A stretch of 23,537 nt of DNA from Acanthaster planci (GCF_001949145.1 NW_019091739.1:35856-59392), one strand, 5' to 3'. Positions 10,535 to 18,497 are shown, counted from the first letter of the stretch. The notes: a model not told the origin generated them from the sequence alone. Numbers and translations are program-made.

Positions 10535-11400
10535 CAGTGTTGTAACCAAGTACTTTTTTCCGAGTACCAAGTACCGCCAAGTACTTTGACTGCCGAGTAC
10601 AAAGACAGGGCGAGTACTTTGCCAGCCAAGTACAAGTACTGGTTTCCAAGTACAAGTACATGTACTTGCACTTCCGAGTACAAGTACAAATACATGTACT
10701 TCTAATTCCGAGTACGAGTACAAATACTGCTAATTCAAAGTAGTTTTATCTTAATTTAGAGACCCTAAGAACTGCCACTGTGTAAAAGAAACACCGAATG
10801 CAGGTGGCATGGAGCTACAAGAACAAGTGATCTGGCTAGCAAATGTCATGGTCACTACACGTGCGTTGCAGCAGTTGACACAACGTGCACAGCGCGGCAA
10901 AGTCTATTTTCCAGACTCAATTATTCACATGCCTGTGATTTTCTGTATGCTGGGTTCGTTGTTAGAATTTTCGGGTCCAGGAACCAGACTACCAATGCCC
11001 AGGAAATCGCGGGACCATTCTGGAGTGCCACAATATAATTAGCGTACGTGATTGGTTAAGCACCCGCACAGACGGGGAATGGGTCATATGCATTAATGGT
11101 CCCACGTTCGGCCTTCTCTTTGTCCGAACCGTATCGAATATCGGGTCATTGGAGTCGATATTTTTGTACCTTATTTTAACGGCCGTGCGTGGTAAGTTAA
11201 CTTAAATGATTTTTTTATCAAGTACTGTTAATTGAGTACGAGTACTTTGATGCTCGAGTACAATTTTTGGATGTCGAGTTCGAGTATTTTGTAGCCCGAG
11301 CACAAGAGCTGTAGTTCGAGTATGAGTACTTGGACGTCCAAGTACGAGTACTCTGAAAACGGTACTCGAGTAGTAGCCGAGTACGAGTACTACAACACTG
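10535..11400. mobile_element. Non-autonomous hAT-type element B
   Basis: The element begins CAGTGTTGTAACCAAGTAC and ends GAGTACTACAACACTG. It is bounded by a perfect 8-bp target duplication, ATAAACGT, at 10527-10534 and 11401-11408. Its terminal 10 bases are identical to those of element A at the left end (CAGTGTTGTA), but the subterminal arrays differ: here they are degenerate CGAGTACAAGTAC hexamers (10548-10730 and 11218-11395). The central part (about 10740-11210) has no transposase domain. It sits inside the PLE reverse transcriptase relic and splits its reading frame, so it inserted after that element. Confidence 0.88.
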
Positions 11401-11745
11401 ATAAACGTATCTGCACACACTCTAAAGATTTTGAAGAGAAGGTTGAATTCTTCAGGGATAAACTCATAAACCGCGGATACTCCCATGAAGATTTGACCCT
11501 CCTCTCTCAGAAAGGCGAAACTCTCAAGAAATTGAGCAGGCGGACTAAAAAAGAAGAAAACAAGACTCCGCTTGTGTTTGTCTTGCCCTACTACCCTCAA
11601 GTGCAACATTCAGCTTTAAAACAGGCCCTTCTCAAAAACTGGGAGTTAATCGACCGTAATGAATATCTTAGTGCGCTCTTCCCAACCAAACCCCTCATTG
11701 CCTTTAAAAAACATAAGAGTATAAAGGATGACCTAGTATGTCCTC
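11401..11745 (+). pseudogene. PLE reverse transcriptase relic, part 2 (thumb region)
   Basis: The frame continues that of 10442-10534 across the hAT element. ICTHSKDFEEKVEFFRDKL and INRGYSHEDL lead to PLVFVLPYYPQ (about 11567-11600) and KPLIAFKKHKSIKDDLV (about 11688-11740). The order RRIC-type motif, RGY, PLV-YHP-type motif and SFRRxxNLRDxLV-type motif is that of the region between the RT core and the endonuclease in Penelope-like elements. No GIY-YIG domain follows; similarity stops at about 11745 and a different element begins. The frame is open from inside the hAT tail (11322) to 11999, a chance fusion. Confidence 0.6.
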
Positions 11746-12240
11746 ACCCACGCGAAATGATGGTGACCACATGCCTCCAGAGTGACAGCGAACTTCCAGA
11801 GGTTTTTGACAACTTCCTCTCTGTCCCATACATCCCGTCACTGCCAAAGATAAGCTGGCTTCCAATGCTTACAGATCAATTGGGAAAAATCCATTCAAGG
11901 ACCAAGACAAGGCTAACTTCAAGCTTAAATTCAAGCGTCGCAACACAGTCTCTGCTTTATCATTTTCCTGTAAAGACTCGTCAATCACTTCAGACCTAGT
12001 GGCCATTGCACTCTGGGCTTTCGATGAAAACATCCATGCTGTATTTGAAAAGTTCGTACAGATCTCTACAATTATTATATCTGCATGAAGATCTAATGTG
12101 CTTGACGCCTTGAATATTTCTTATAAGGGAGTTAAGTCGAAACTCCCAAGATCTCCCACTTTATGGCAAGGACCTTTTTCCTGGGAAATTCTTGGAAACT
12201 ATGGAGGCTGAGGCAAAGCAAGTTGACATCACCTACAAGC
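11746..12240 (+). pseudogene. Probable DIRS-like gag relic (element DIRS-A)
   Basis: In a second frame from about 11846, segments such as DQDKANFKLKFKRRN, ALWAFDENIHAVF and VLDALNISYKGVKS (about 11900-12145) form a mostly open, hydrophilic protein-like stretch ending near a Trp-rich block (SPTLWQGPFSWEILG, about 12145-12200). Its position directly before a DIRS-type reverse transcriptase in the same orientation suggests the gag-like protein of that element. There is at least one internal stop. The assignment depends on context more than on motifs. Confidence 0.4.
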
Positions 12241-12339
12241 TTAGCCTTCAAAACTGCCCCTTCCACCAACCATAGAGCCCAACCCACCAAACCAGCCCCA
12301 TGTCATGAAAACTCTGGCTCCTTCTCCCCTCATCTTCTC

Positions 12340-13190
12340 AACCTGCAAAGCTTTTGCAAAAGAGCCACAATGGAAGAGCAACTTGCCCGCACTCCCCCAA
12401 TCGTTTACGGGCCGGCGCCAATGAGTACACAAATTTTCCTGCGACCCTCAGTCGTGAACCCGTTGGGGGCCGCCCCCAACTTTTGCAAGGTTCTGGAGAG
12501 ACATCACATCGGACAGTTAGGTGCTTTCAACCATCTCTCACATATATATATTCTTTCAAACTCACAAGCACCCCTTTGTCCGTCTGACTCTAATCCCTCC
12601 CGAAAGAAACAAGTGAGAGGCAATAGAGTCTGAGATAGATGCTCTCCTTCAGAAAGAAGCCATCCACCCTGTCCCATGTCACTCAGGAATGAGGGCTTCA
12701 TCTCCATGTTTTTCCTCACCCCGAAGAAGGAACCCGGCAAGTGGAGACCCATAAGGAACCTGAAACCACTGAACAAGTCTATCCACCCCAGGAAATTCTG
12801 CATGGAGATGCTCTGGACGGTCCCCAGTCTCCTCCAATCCCGACTTGGGCATCATCTTCATATCCTGATTCACCTACAAGACTGCAAGTTTCTCTGCTTC
12901 ATGTACAACAAGAGCTTATTTGAGTTCGAGGCCCTTACCTTCGGCCTCTTCATGACACCAAGGGTCTTCACACGAGCAGCTAAAATTGTCCCTGCTCATC
13001 TCTGGAAGCAGGACGTCATGTTATTCGATATCTAGATGATTTGTTCATCACCTGCACAACTCTTGACAAGGCAACGGCTTCTACTCACCTCACCTACGAC
13101 CTTACAAACCACTAGGGTTCCTCATTAATCACAAAAAATTTAGGCCCACCCCTACTCAACACCAGACATATCTGAGGGAGGTCTTTGGTC
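12340..13190 (+). pseudogene. DIRS-like reverse transcriptase relic (DIRS-A)
   Basis: RT blocks appear in order over changing frames. VLSTISHIYIL lies at about 12521 and EIDALLQKEAIHPV at about 12630. The finger motif FLTPKKEPGKWRPIRNLKPL starts at about 12710. LFEFEALTFGLFMTPRVFTR (about 12915-12975) corresponds to the PFGL-SAPRVFT block. A catalytic-loop remnant, DDLFITCTTLDKATAS, lies near 13035-13082. FLINHKKFRPTPTQHQTYL follows at about 13121-13180. The VLSTI opening and PFGL/APR block are typical of tyrosine-recombinase (DIRS-order) retrotransposons. Several frameshifts and in-frame stops make it dead. It differs clearly from the DIRS element at 16530-22514, so two lineages are present. 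Confidence 0.7.
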
Positions 13191-13690
13191 AATGTCTTCA
13201 TGCACCTGTTCAAATAAGGCCGACATGTAGCAACCATCTGCAACTACTGGTCTGCCATCAAAGCTCTACACAGCAGCTTTCTCAATGGCTCAATTCTATT
13301 GGATAATGACCTACTTAAACATCTTCTCCAAGGAATGTTTGTAGAGCGTGTCCCCTGACCAAACAACTGGTTCCATCGTAGGACTTATCAGCCATCCTTC
13401 AGCTCTTTGCTGGCCCTCCATTTGAACCCCTCAGTGAGGCCTCACTACTATACACTCCAGTGAAGTTGGCCTTCGTACAGCCAATTACCACTTAATAACG
13501 TTGGGGAGGCAAACTGAAATTACTATCCATCGCCAATGACCACATCAGATGGGAACCCACGGCATATGCCTCATTCCAACCCTGGGTCTCCTTGTCCAGA
13601 ACCAGTCGACTTCCATCCTCTATCATGTATCCACTTCTAAAAACACCCTTCTCTCCCTCATATAATGCGTCCTTGCCCAGCCCCCCCCTT
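13191..13690 (+). pseudogene. Probable 3' continuation of DIRS-A, strongly decayed
   Basis: The stretch after the RT blocks keeps a coding-like composition in short pieces, for example LLSIANDHIRWEPTAYASFQ (about 13520-13579). I cannot align these to a named RNase H motif. No tyrosine recombinase is seen before the hairpin repeats start at 13694, so the element is truncated. Confidence 0.3.
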
Positions 13691-13693
13691 CCT

Positions 13694-14012
13694 GCATATT
13701 ATAGTGACTGTTTGGGGTGGGATGAAAGCAGTGGACTCCTCTCCCATAGTAATGGGGGAGGGTCTGCTAGTGAATACCTTCCCAAACAGTCGGCGTCCGC
13801 CTGTCCTTCCCGCTTTTGGTCTGATGGTATCATACTGAAAAAGGACGAACATTGCGACAGCGTTACAATGCATCATGGGAATAGAGGGTGCACTACAGTT
13901 GATCAAGGTTTTAGGGAATAAAATAAGGCGCAGAGAAAATTTGCATATTATAGCAACTGTTTGGGATAGGTATTCACTAAAAGACCCTCCCACACTAAGG
14001 GGGGGGGAGAAT
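13694..14012. repeat. Hairpin and inverted-repeat cluster (MITE-like)
   Basis: A hairpin has perfect 11-bp arms, GACTGTTTGGG (13706-13716) and CCCAAACAGTC (13781-13791). The outer part of its right arm recurs inverted about 200 bases on: 13756-13790 matches the reverse complement of 13956-13991 with a few differences. The 11-mer GCATATTATAG precedes both copies (13694-13704 and 13943-13953). The layout suggests a small palindromic transposon of which a full and a half copy, or two ends of one element, remain. G runs follow at 14000-14007. No coding capacity is evident. Confidence 0.5.
13864..13881 (-). promoter_or_regulatory. ZNF143/Staf-like site, second copy
   Basis: On the minus strand TTCCCATGATGCATTGTA matches the Staf/ZNF143 consensus at 16 of 18 positions. 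The surrounding 50 or so bases resemble 8388-8440 in inverted orientation, including the adjacent CCTCTA and GTGC/GAGC blocks. It lies between the arms of the hairpin cluster, so it is probably carried by that repeat. Confidence 0.35.
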
Positions 14013-14639
14013 TTGCCATTGTCTTTTTTGCCCTATTGGCTGCCCATAGTATTAAACCTACTTGTACTTGAACATGTACATGTAAAATAGACAGTCCCAT
14101 ACAAGTACTGTACATGTACAGGTACAAAGGGCAAAGTACCATATTATAAACCACTCAGCATGGTGCGAAATTGTAAGTGGGTAATTTTGTAATTTAGGGG
14201 TCCAATTTTTTGTGTGTCCCTGTCACATCTGACCTGCATGTACATGTATGATTTTGTAAAGTTCAGAATACATTCTCTAATTTCCGAGAGTGATGAATTA
14301 GGCCTAATCCAAATTACATGTACCTACCTGTTTGGCCCCGAATTTATAGAATGACCCAGGAGCCAATTGTGCTCACTGAATGGAAGAGCAAGTGCTTAGC
14401 TTACCACAAAATTTGGAATCAATGAGTATTCTGACAAGGTCCTATGGATTTCATAATGAGAAGAGTTGACAATACCACCATACCGGTATGCCATGTGTAC
14501 ATGACTAATAGGCAATCTTGATTACAGTGTGGGACATGAACATTATCAAGGCAAATGTGAGCAGATAACAAGGAATACATAAATGTCATGCCTACATGGT
14601 ACAAATGTGTGAGGAATGCTCATAATTTAGTGTATTTTG
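14013..14639. other. Intron DNA, no element recognised
   Basis: This stretch contains dense TACATGTA-type words (near 14072-14118 and 14233-14248) and a run of ordinary AT-rich sequence up to the acceptor of TMA7 exon 2. No gene or repeat family is recognised. Confidence 0.5.
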
Positions 14640-14647
14640 TTTTACAG

Positions 14648-14703
14648 GGGGAAAGAAGAAACCTTTAAAACAAGCCAAGAAAGAGAAGAAAGAACTTGAT
14701 GAA
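14648..14703 (+). CDS. TMA7: TMA7 coding exon 2
   Basis: The 56-base exon follows a good acceptor (TTTGTTTTACAG, ending 14647) and precedes a good donor (GAA|GTAAGG at 14704). With the leading G from exon 1 it encodes GGKKKPLKQAKKEKKELDE, residues 6-24 of TMA7, and ends in phase 0. The lysine-rich GGKKKPLKQ block is the signature of the family; the human protein has the same length up to the DE at residue 24. Two unlinked sites 9.5 kb apart joining in phase to a conserved protein argue strongly for a real gene. The following part (a FKQKQKEEQK-type segment in other animals) was looked for up to 23537 on the plus strand and not found, so intron 2 is longer than 8.8 kb or that exon is lost. Confidence 0.88.
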
Positions 14704-15029
14704 GTAAGGAACACTTTATCTCAGTTTTTATGCCCGACCACAAAGTTCAAGGGGTACACTTTCTGCCTTGTCCTTTCATGGATGTACACGTACAGCTTTA
14801 AAATTACATACTCAGTGTGGACCCATGAACACGATGCAGGTTGTGAGAACCTCGTGTTCATATTAAGCCAGATCCACACAAGGTTAACTTTTTCTCGAAA
14901 ACATGTTAAGAGGCACTTAGAGGTAAGGGTTATTTGTTGCAAAAATAAATCAAGGAAATCATCAAAGAAGTAGCTCAAAATTGTGTTAGCAGTTTTGAAA
15001 AAGTCCTCAAATCATACTGGTACTTAATG

Positions 15030-15428
15030 TGCCTGTCTCAGGCCGAATACAAGTACATTGGTAATTAGTCTGAGTCCAAAGCACTAAGTATGAGTACATT
15101 CATGGCCGAGTACTGAGCCAAGTCTGAGAACCAAAATCAGAGTCTGAATCTGAGTACATGTATAATACTAGGCTTACGCAATACTCTTTGTTCTGAGTGG
15201 AATAGTGGTAAAAAAAAACCCAGAATTGATGGCTCCGCTTTTGTGAGGAACTGGGTAACCACCATCGGCAGTTCCACATTCAAAGAGCCAACTCCAAACA
15301 TCAAATCTGAGTCCAAGTCACTGCTCAAGCGGGCATACCGCACGTGCCTGCGAGTGAGAACTCCAAACATCAAATCCAAGTCCCGCTCTGGCCTATGGGC
15401 CTACCTACCGCGCCCGTGTGTATGTACT
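15030..15428. repeat. Degenerate GAGTCC/GAGTAC array plus 70-bp tandem repeat
   Basis: From 15040 to 15165 the DNA is a loose run of hexamers such as GAGTCCAAAG, GAGTACATT, CGAGTACTGAG and GAATCTGAGTAC. From 15289 to about 15428 two diverged copies of a roughly 70-bp unit start AACTCCAAACATCAAATC (second copy at 15359) and share CAAGTC, a GGGC-TACC block and a CCGC-GTG end. The pattern resembles the subterminal arrays of the two hAT elements upstream, so this may be a third, end-less relic. I could not find CAGTGTTG-type termini or a target duplication. Confidence 0.4.
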
Positions 15429-15569
15429 GTACATGTACGTATACAAACTCACGTGAATAAAGCACGCTGTACATTTAGCAGGGCACCTTTCCACACAAGG
15501 GAAAGTGTGTACACAAATAAACTGTAAAATACCCTTATGTCTGGGTACCAAACCGCATCGAAGTTGAAC

Positions 15570-15823
15570 TTTGGCTGTTTTCCAATACTCAACTTTGTTG
15601 CCATCTCAGGCTTCGTCCCCAAAACCAATCCCCAATTGTGAGCCTGAAGCGTTTAAATCAGTGGGTTACTGTAATTTTGGGCTCTCTTGCATCTTATTTG
15701 ATGTTTTGTGGTACTATTAGACTATTTATTGAGCTTACAGCTACATGTAAGTCTTCAAAGTAGTTAAAAAAAACAGTTGAAGCCTGAGACAGAGCCGAAG
15801 TTGAGTATTGGAAAACTGCCAAA
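15570..15823. mobile_element. MITE-like element with about 45-bp terminal inverted repeats
   Basis: The left end (15570-15614) starts TTTGGCTGTTTTCCAATACT and ends CTCAGGCTTC. The right end (15779-15823), reverse-complemented, starts TTTGGCAGTTTTCCAATACT and ends CTCAGGCTTC, with a mismatched 11-base block in the middle. The total length is 254 bp with no coding capacity, as expected of a MITE. No convincing target duplication flanks it. The superfamily is unknown. Confidence 0.6.
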
Positions 15824-16529
15824 TTTCATGGCCAGAAGCTCTAAGACTGTTTCATTTATGGCTGTGACTTCAACATTTGTAAATTTTGCCTGGTACTTGT
15901 GGGTGACGTGTCTGTACTTTTCACACATATGACTCCAGGCAAAATCATTGAGCGGTTGAGAAATAGCCTAGCTGTTGTCTAAGCTTGTATGAATGATGCA
16001 TCAGAGTCCTACGCACTTCGGCCTACACAGAATAATTGGGGGTGCTGTTCATGTCATATTCCCGGTTCACAACTTCTTACTTGATACATGTAGGTGATAA
16101 TGCAGAGCAGGCTCCATATGTGGACCCGGGCATTGGTTCAGCTAACAAGATAGCAAACGTATTAGTTACATGCCCCCACGACTGACCAGTTTATACATGG
16201 TCTTGGCCATTTACGATACTTTGGCATATGTTCAATAAGTACACATGATCCGGTCCATACATTAATAAGTGCCTTGGCATGGTCGACAATTCCATTTATG
16301 TTTGGGTAAAGTTGCATATACATGTACTGAGACAACCGCAAATCAGTTGTTCTTATTGGATTATTCCATACTTCCCTCTGGAAGGTGATACAGAATTTCA
16401 TGAATATACATTGCGCATGCTATGCTATGTTCGTTGCCCGAGCTGGTAAAATATCTCTCGCAAGATTGTGCTGAAAATCTTGAATTTAGCAAAACTCCTT
16501 TGGAGTTGAACGTGAATCTTTGAAAGGTT
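15824..16529. other. No gene recognised; may include the DIRS-B left end
   Basis: Frames here show no domain. The last part (from about 16430) directly precedes the gag-like start at 16530 and may be the 5' end of the DIRS element. I found no inverted terminal repeat matching the right side of the element. Confidence 0.35.
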
Positions 16530-17446
16530 ATGCCAAAAACTCAGAAGGCAAAAATGGCAGTCGATGATGACGCTGTCACGTCGAAAAAAAGGGGACATTT
16601 TCTCGCCAAGAAAGCCCAATGCAGAAAAATCTGAAATTAAAAGTCATGCCGAGAGTGCAGCTCGGTGTGATGCGAGCACCAGTCCTACGTGTCTTGGCAT
16701 GTATGACTGGAACCAGCAAAACAGAAACGTGACATGTTAACTTCTCGTACCAACTCAAGCTCGAAAAGTATGCGGGCTTGAAAAGGGCGAAAGTGTTCTA
16801 ACTACAATGATGCACAAGCTAAAATGCTGACAGCAGAGGGACAATAACTCAAAAAAACAGAGGGAAAATCCTGGTCCTTGTGGTCTCATGGATTGGTATG
16901 ATGCAGAACACTATGAGTACGCTTATGAGAGGAATATGTTCCTTGCACAGTGGAAAGATGTGCTCCTTCCATGACAGAACAAGATGGCAGTGCCTATTTC
17001 GGTAACAGCGACAATGAAGCTGATTGACTTTGCACCAAAAAAAGAGGAAATCAGTTGCAGAAGCGCTATCTGAAACTGACGATGTCGGTGCTGAAAGTGC
17101 AAAAGAAGGGAAGACGTTGCAGCTGCCGGGCAAGTTTCATAAGGATCAAGAAAAGATCACTGATCCAGTTGAACCAAGTTTAGCCACTATATGTTTACAT
17201 CTGGCATGGATTATGACCCGTTCAGAGCAATGACTGCTGAAGTCAGGTGACCCGAAAATTGCAAGGAACTACAGCAAGTGCAAGTTAATGAACCCGTTTG
17301 GGACTTGTTGTTTAACCAAACAAAAAACTTCGACAAACGAATGCAAGTGGTACAAATTGCTATGGCCAAATCTGCCTTATGCATCGTCCAGATGGTAGAC
17401 ATCTTGGGCATGTTGGGCAAACAGGCTTTGATCAATGACTCATATT
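16530..17446 (+). pseudogene. DIRS-like gag relic, 5' part (DIRS-B)
   Basis: A start-like ATG opens a basic N-terminus (MPKTQKAKMAVDDDAVTSKK, 16530-16589) that stops after about 35 residues. Downstream pieces in shifting frames include KITDPVEPSLATICLHLAW (about 17150-17210). The segment RPENCKELQQVQVNEPVWDL is followed by KNFDKRMQVVQIAMAKSAL (about 17247-17375). The PENC...NxxxWDLL...RD/KR-QxVQxxLxKA pattern is that of the gag-like protein encoded before the RT in DIRS-type elements. The frame is interrupted at 17446 by a PLE insertion and resumes at 18498. Confidence 0.6.
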
Positions 17447-17458
17447 AGGCCATGGTTT
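17447..17458. repeat. Target-site duplication, left copy (PLE-B)
   Basis: AGGCCATGGTTT is repeated exactly at 18486-18497. The two copies bracket the PLE fragment, and the DIRS gag-like sequence continues on both sides. Confidence 0.7.
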
Positions 17459-17574
17459 AAGTAAGATTTGAAGCTTTGCATGGTGGAACATACATGAGAA
17501 ATGGGTTTGCGGGTACACCATGGAATCAATCTCGTTTGGGCGAGGTGTGGTTCTTAGAAGAACCGGTGAGTGTT

Positions 17575-17616
17575 AACTCGACGTTTCGGCCAGTGTGCTC
17601 TGGACGTCCTCTGGAG
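17575..17616 (-). ncRNA. Degenerate hammerhead-like core in PLE-B left arm
   Basis: Reading the minus strand, CTC CAGAGGA is followed by a stem (GTCCAG, loop AGCACA, CTGGCC with one mismatch), CGAAACGTC (17580-17588) and GAG. CAGAGGA departs from the CTGANGA box at one essential position. The CTC/GAG flanks can start stem I. The right inverted repeat retains the stem and CCAAAACGTC (18391-18401) but lacks box 1. Hammerhead motifs with a minimal stem III are known in Penelope-like elements, which supports this reading. Both copies appear inactive. Confidence 0.4.
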
Positions 17617-17686
17617 AGTGTGGCGGACTGGAGTGAATAGCTGGTTATAAAGGAAATGCGGAAGCAGTTGAGCTTCTGCCCTCAAG

Positions 17687-18250
17687 ATGAACAGCTACTG
17701 CAACCAACGTATCAACCTTTTCAAGCCATCCCATAGGATGTTAGGATCTCCTGTACCCGAAGTCCACCCGTCGCCCACGGCGTTAGGGTCACCTATACCC
17801 GAAGTATGTCTACCGTACCTGGGCCCCACCTCCCACCAACTCCGGAGCATCCTGCAGTCGGCCAACATCAAAGTACATCATTCAGCACCCAACAAGCTGA
17901 AGGCTGCACTTCATACCCACAAGGACAATCACCCACCTAGCAGTCGCCCCGGTGTATATCACATTCCATGTGAATGTGGCCAAGTATACATCGGGGAAAC
18001 CGGCAGGAACCACCCCACCAGACTCCAAGAACACCGCTCGCACAGCTGACGAGGAGAATACGACAAGTCGACCATCATCAAACATGTACACTCCACGGAC
18101 CACCCCATCCAATGGGACAAAGCTGAACTCATCACCCCCATCCAGTACTGGCTCCCAAGGAGAATCCGAGAAGCCATCGAGATTTCCCGGCACAACACCG
18201 TACCCCAGACATCGGTTTCAAGCTCAGCGACATCTGGCACCCACTACTAG
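17687..18250 (+). pseudogene. PLE GIY-YIG endonuclease, broken by one stop
   Basis: The frame reads through LPYLGPTSHQLRSILQSANI (post-RT linker) into GVYHIPCECGQVYIGETGR (about 17950-18006). This carries the GVY and YIG strands of the GIY-YIG fold, the CxC pair and the conserved Arg, followed by RLQEHRSH. An in-frame TGA at 18047-18049 interrupts it, after which the same frame continues with GEYDKSTIIKHVHSTDHPIQ and WLPRRIREAIEI, typical of the domain C-terminus, to a stop at 18250. A frameshift near 18210 probably displaced the true end, since another frame reads IGFKLSDIWHP. The enzyme nicks target DNA in Penelope-like elements. Without its RT this copy is inactive. Confidence 0.82.
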
Positions 18251-18485
18251 CACCCAAGGAGACACCCACTCCCGGGCAGTAGGGTCTTCTCTACCCGAAG
18301 CGACCCCCATTCCCCCCCCCCCTTGGCATAAGGGTCCCTTATACCTGAACTCAAGGTTCCCGCCAGTTCAACACCTTCCAGAGCACACTGGCCAAAACGT
18401 CGAGTTAACACTTTCCGGCTCTTCTAAGAACCACACCTCGCCCAAAAGAGATTGATTCCATGGTATACCTGCAAACCCATTTCTC

Positions 18486-18497
18486 AGGCCATGGTTT
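18486..18497. repeat. Target-site duplication, right copy (PLE-B)
   Basis: This is an exact copy of 17447-17458 (AGGCCATGGTTT). Confidence 0.7.

Larger units (their letters stand above)
5156..14647 (+). other. TMA7: TMA7 intron 1 (about 9.5 kb, transposon-rich)
   Basis: The intron runs from GTTGGT at 5156 to TTTTACAG at 14640-14647. The stretch 5156-7214 holds no gene or recognisable element; its frames lack known domains and the DNA is AT-rich. The rest is largely transposon relics: two hAT-type elements, a LINE endonuclease piece, a PLE piece, a DIRS-like piece and hairpin repeats, listed separately. Confidence 0.8.
17459..18485 (+). mobile_element. Penelope-like element fragment with inverted repeats (PLE-B)
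   Basis: The 1.03-kb insert is bounded by an exact 12-bp duplication. It contains 110-nt inverted repeats, 17495-17604 and 18377-18486, differing at 7 positions without gaps; the outer edge of the right arm overlaps the duplication by one base. The left side has 36 extra bases outside the arm. Between the arms lie a GIY-YIG endonuclease pseudogene and four copies of a 22-nt motif. The RT core is absent, so this is a 5'-truncated or internally deleted copy. Inverted or pseudo-LTR-like repeats and variable target duplications are known for Penelope-like elements. The arms carry a hammerhead-like core. Confidence 0.75.

Noticed and set aside
10502-10723. Val/Leu/Thr/Ser-repeat protein on the minus strand
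   Set aside because: It is the translation of the CGAGTAC-type subterminal array of hAT-type element B.
17952-18455. A 167-codon Ser/Pro/Thr-rich frame
   Set aside because: It overlaps the GIY-YIG pseudogene in another frame; the family match is in the frame starting at 17687. This is a shadow.
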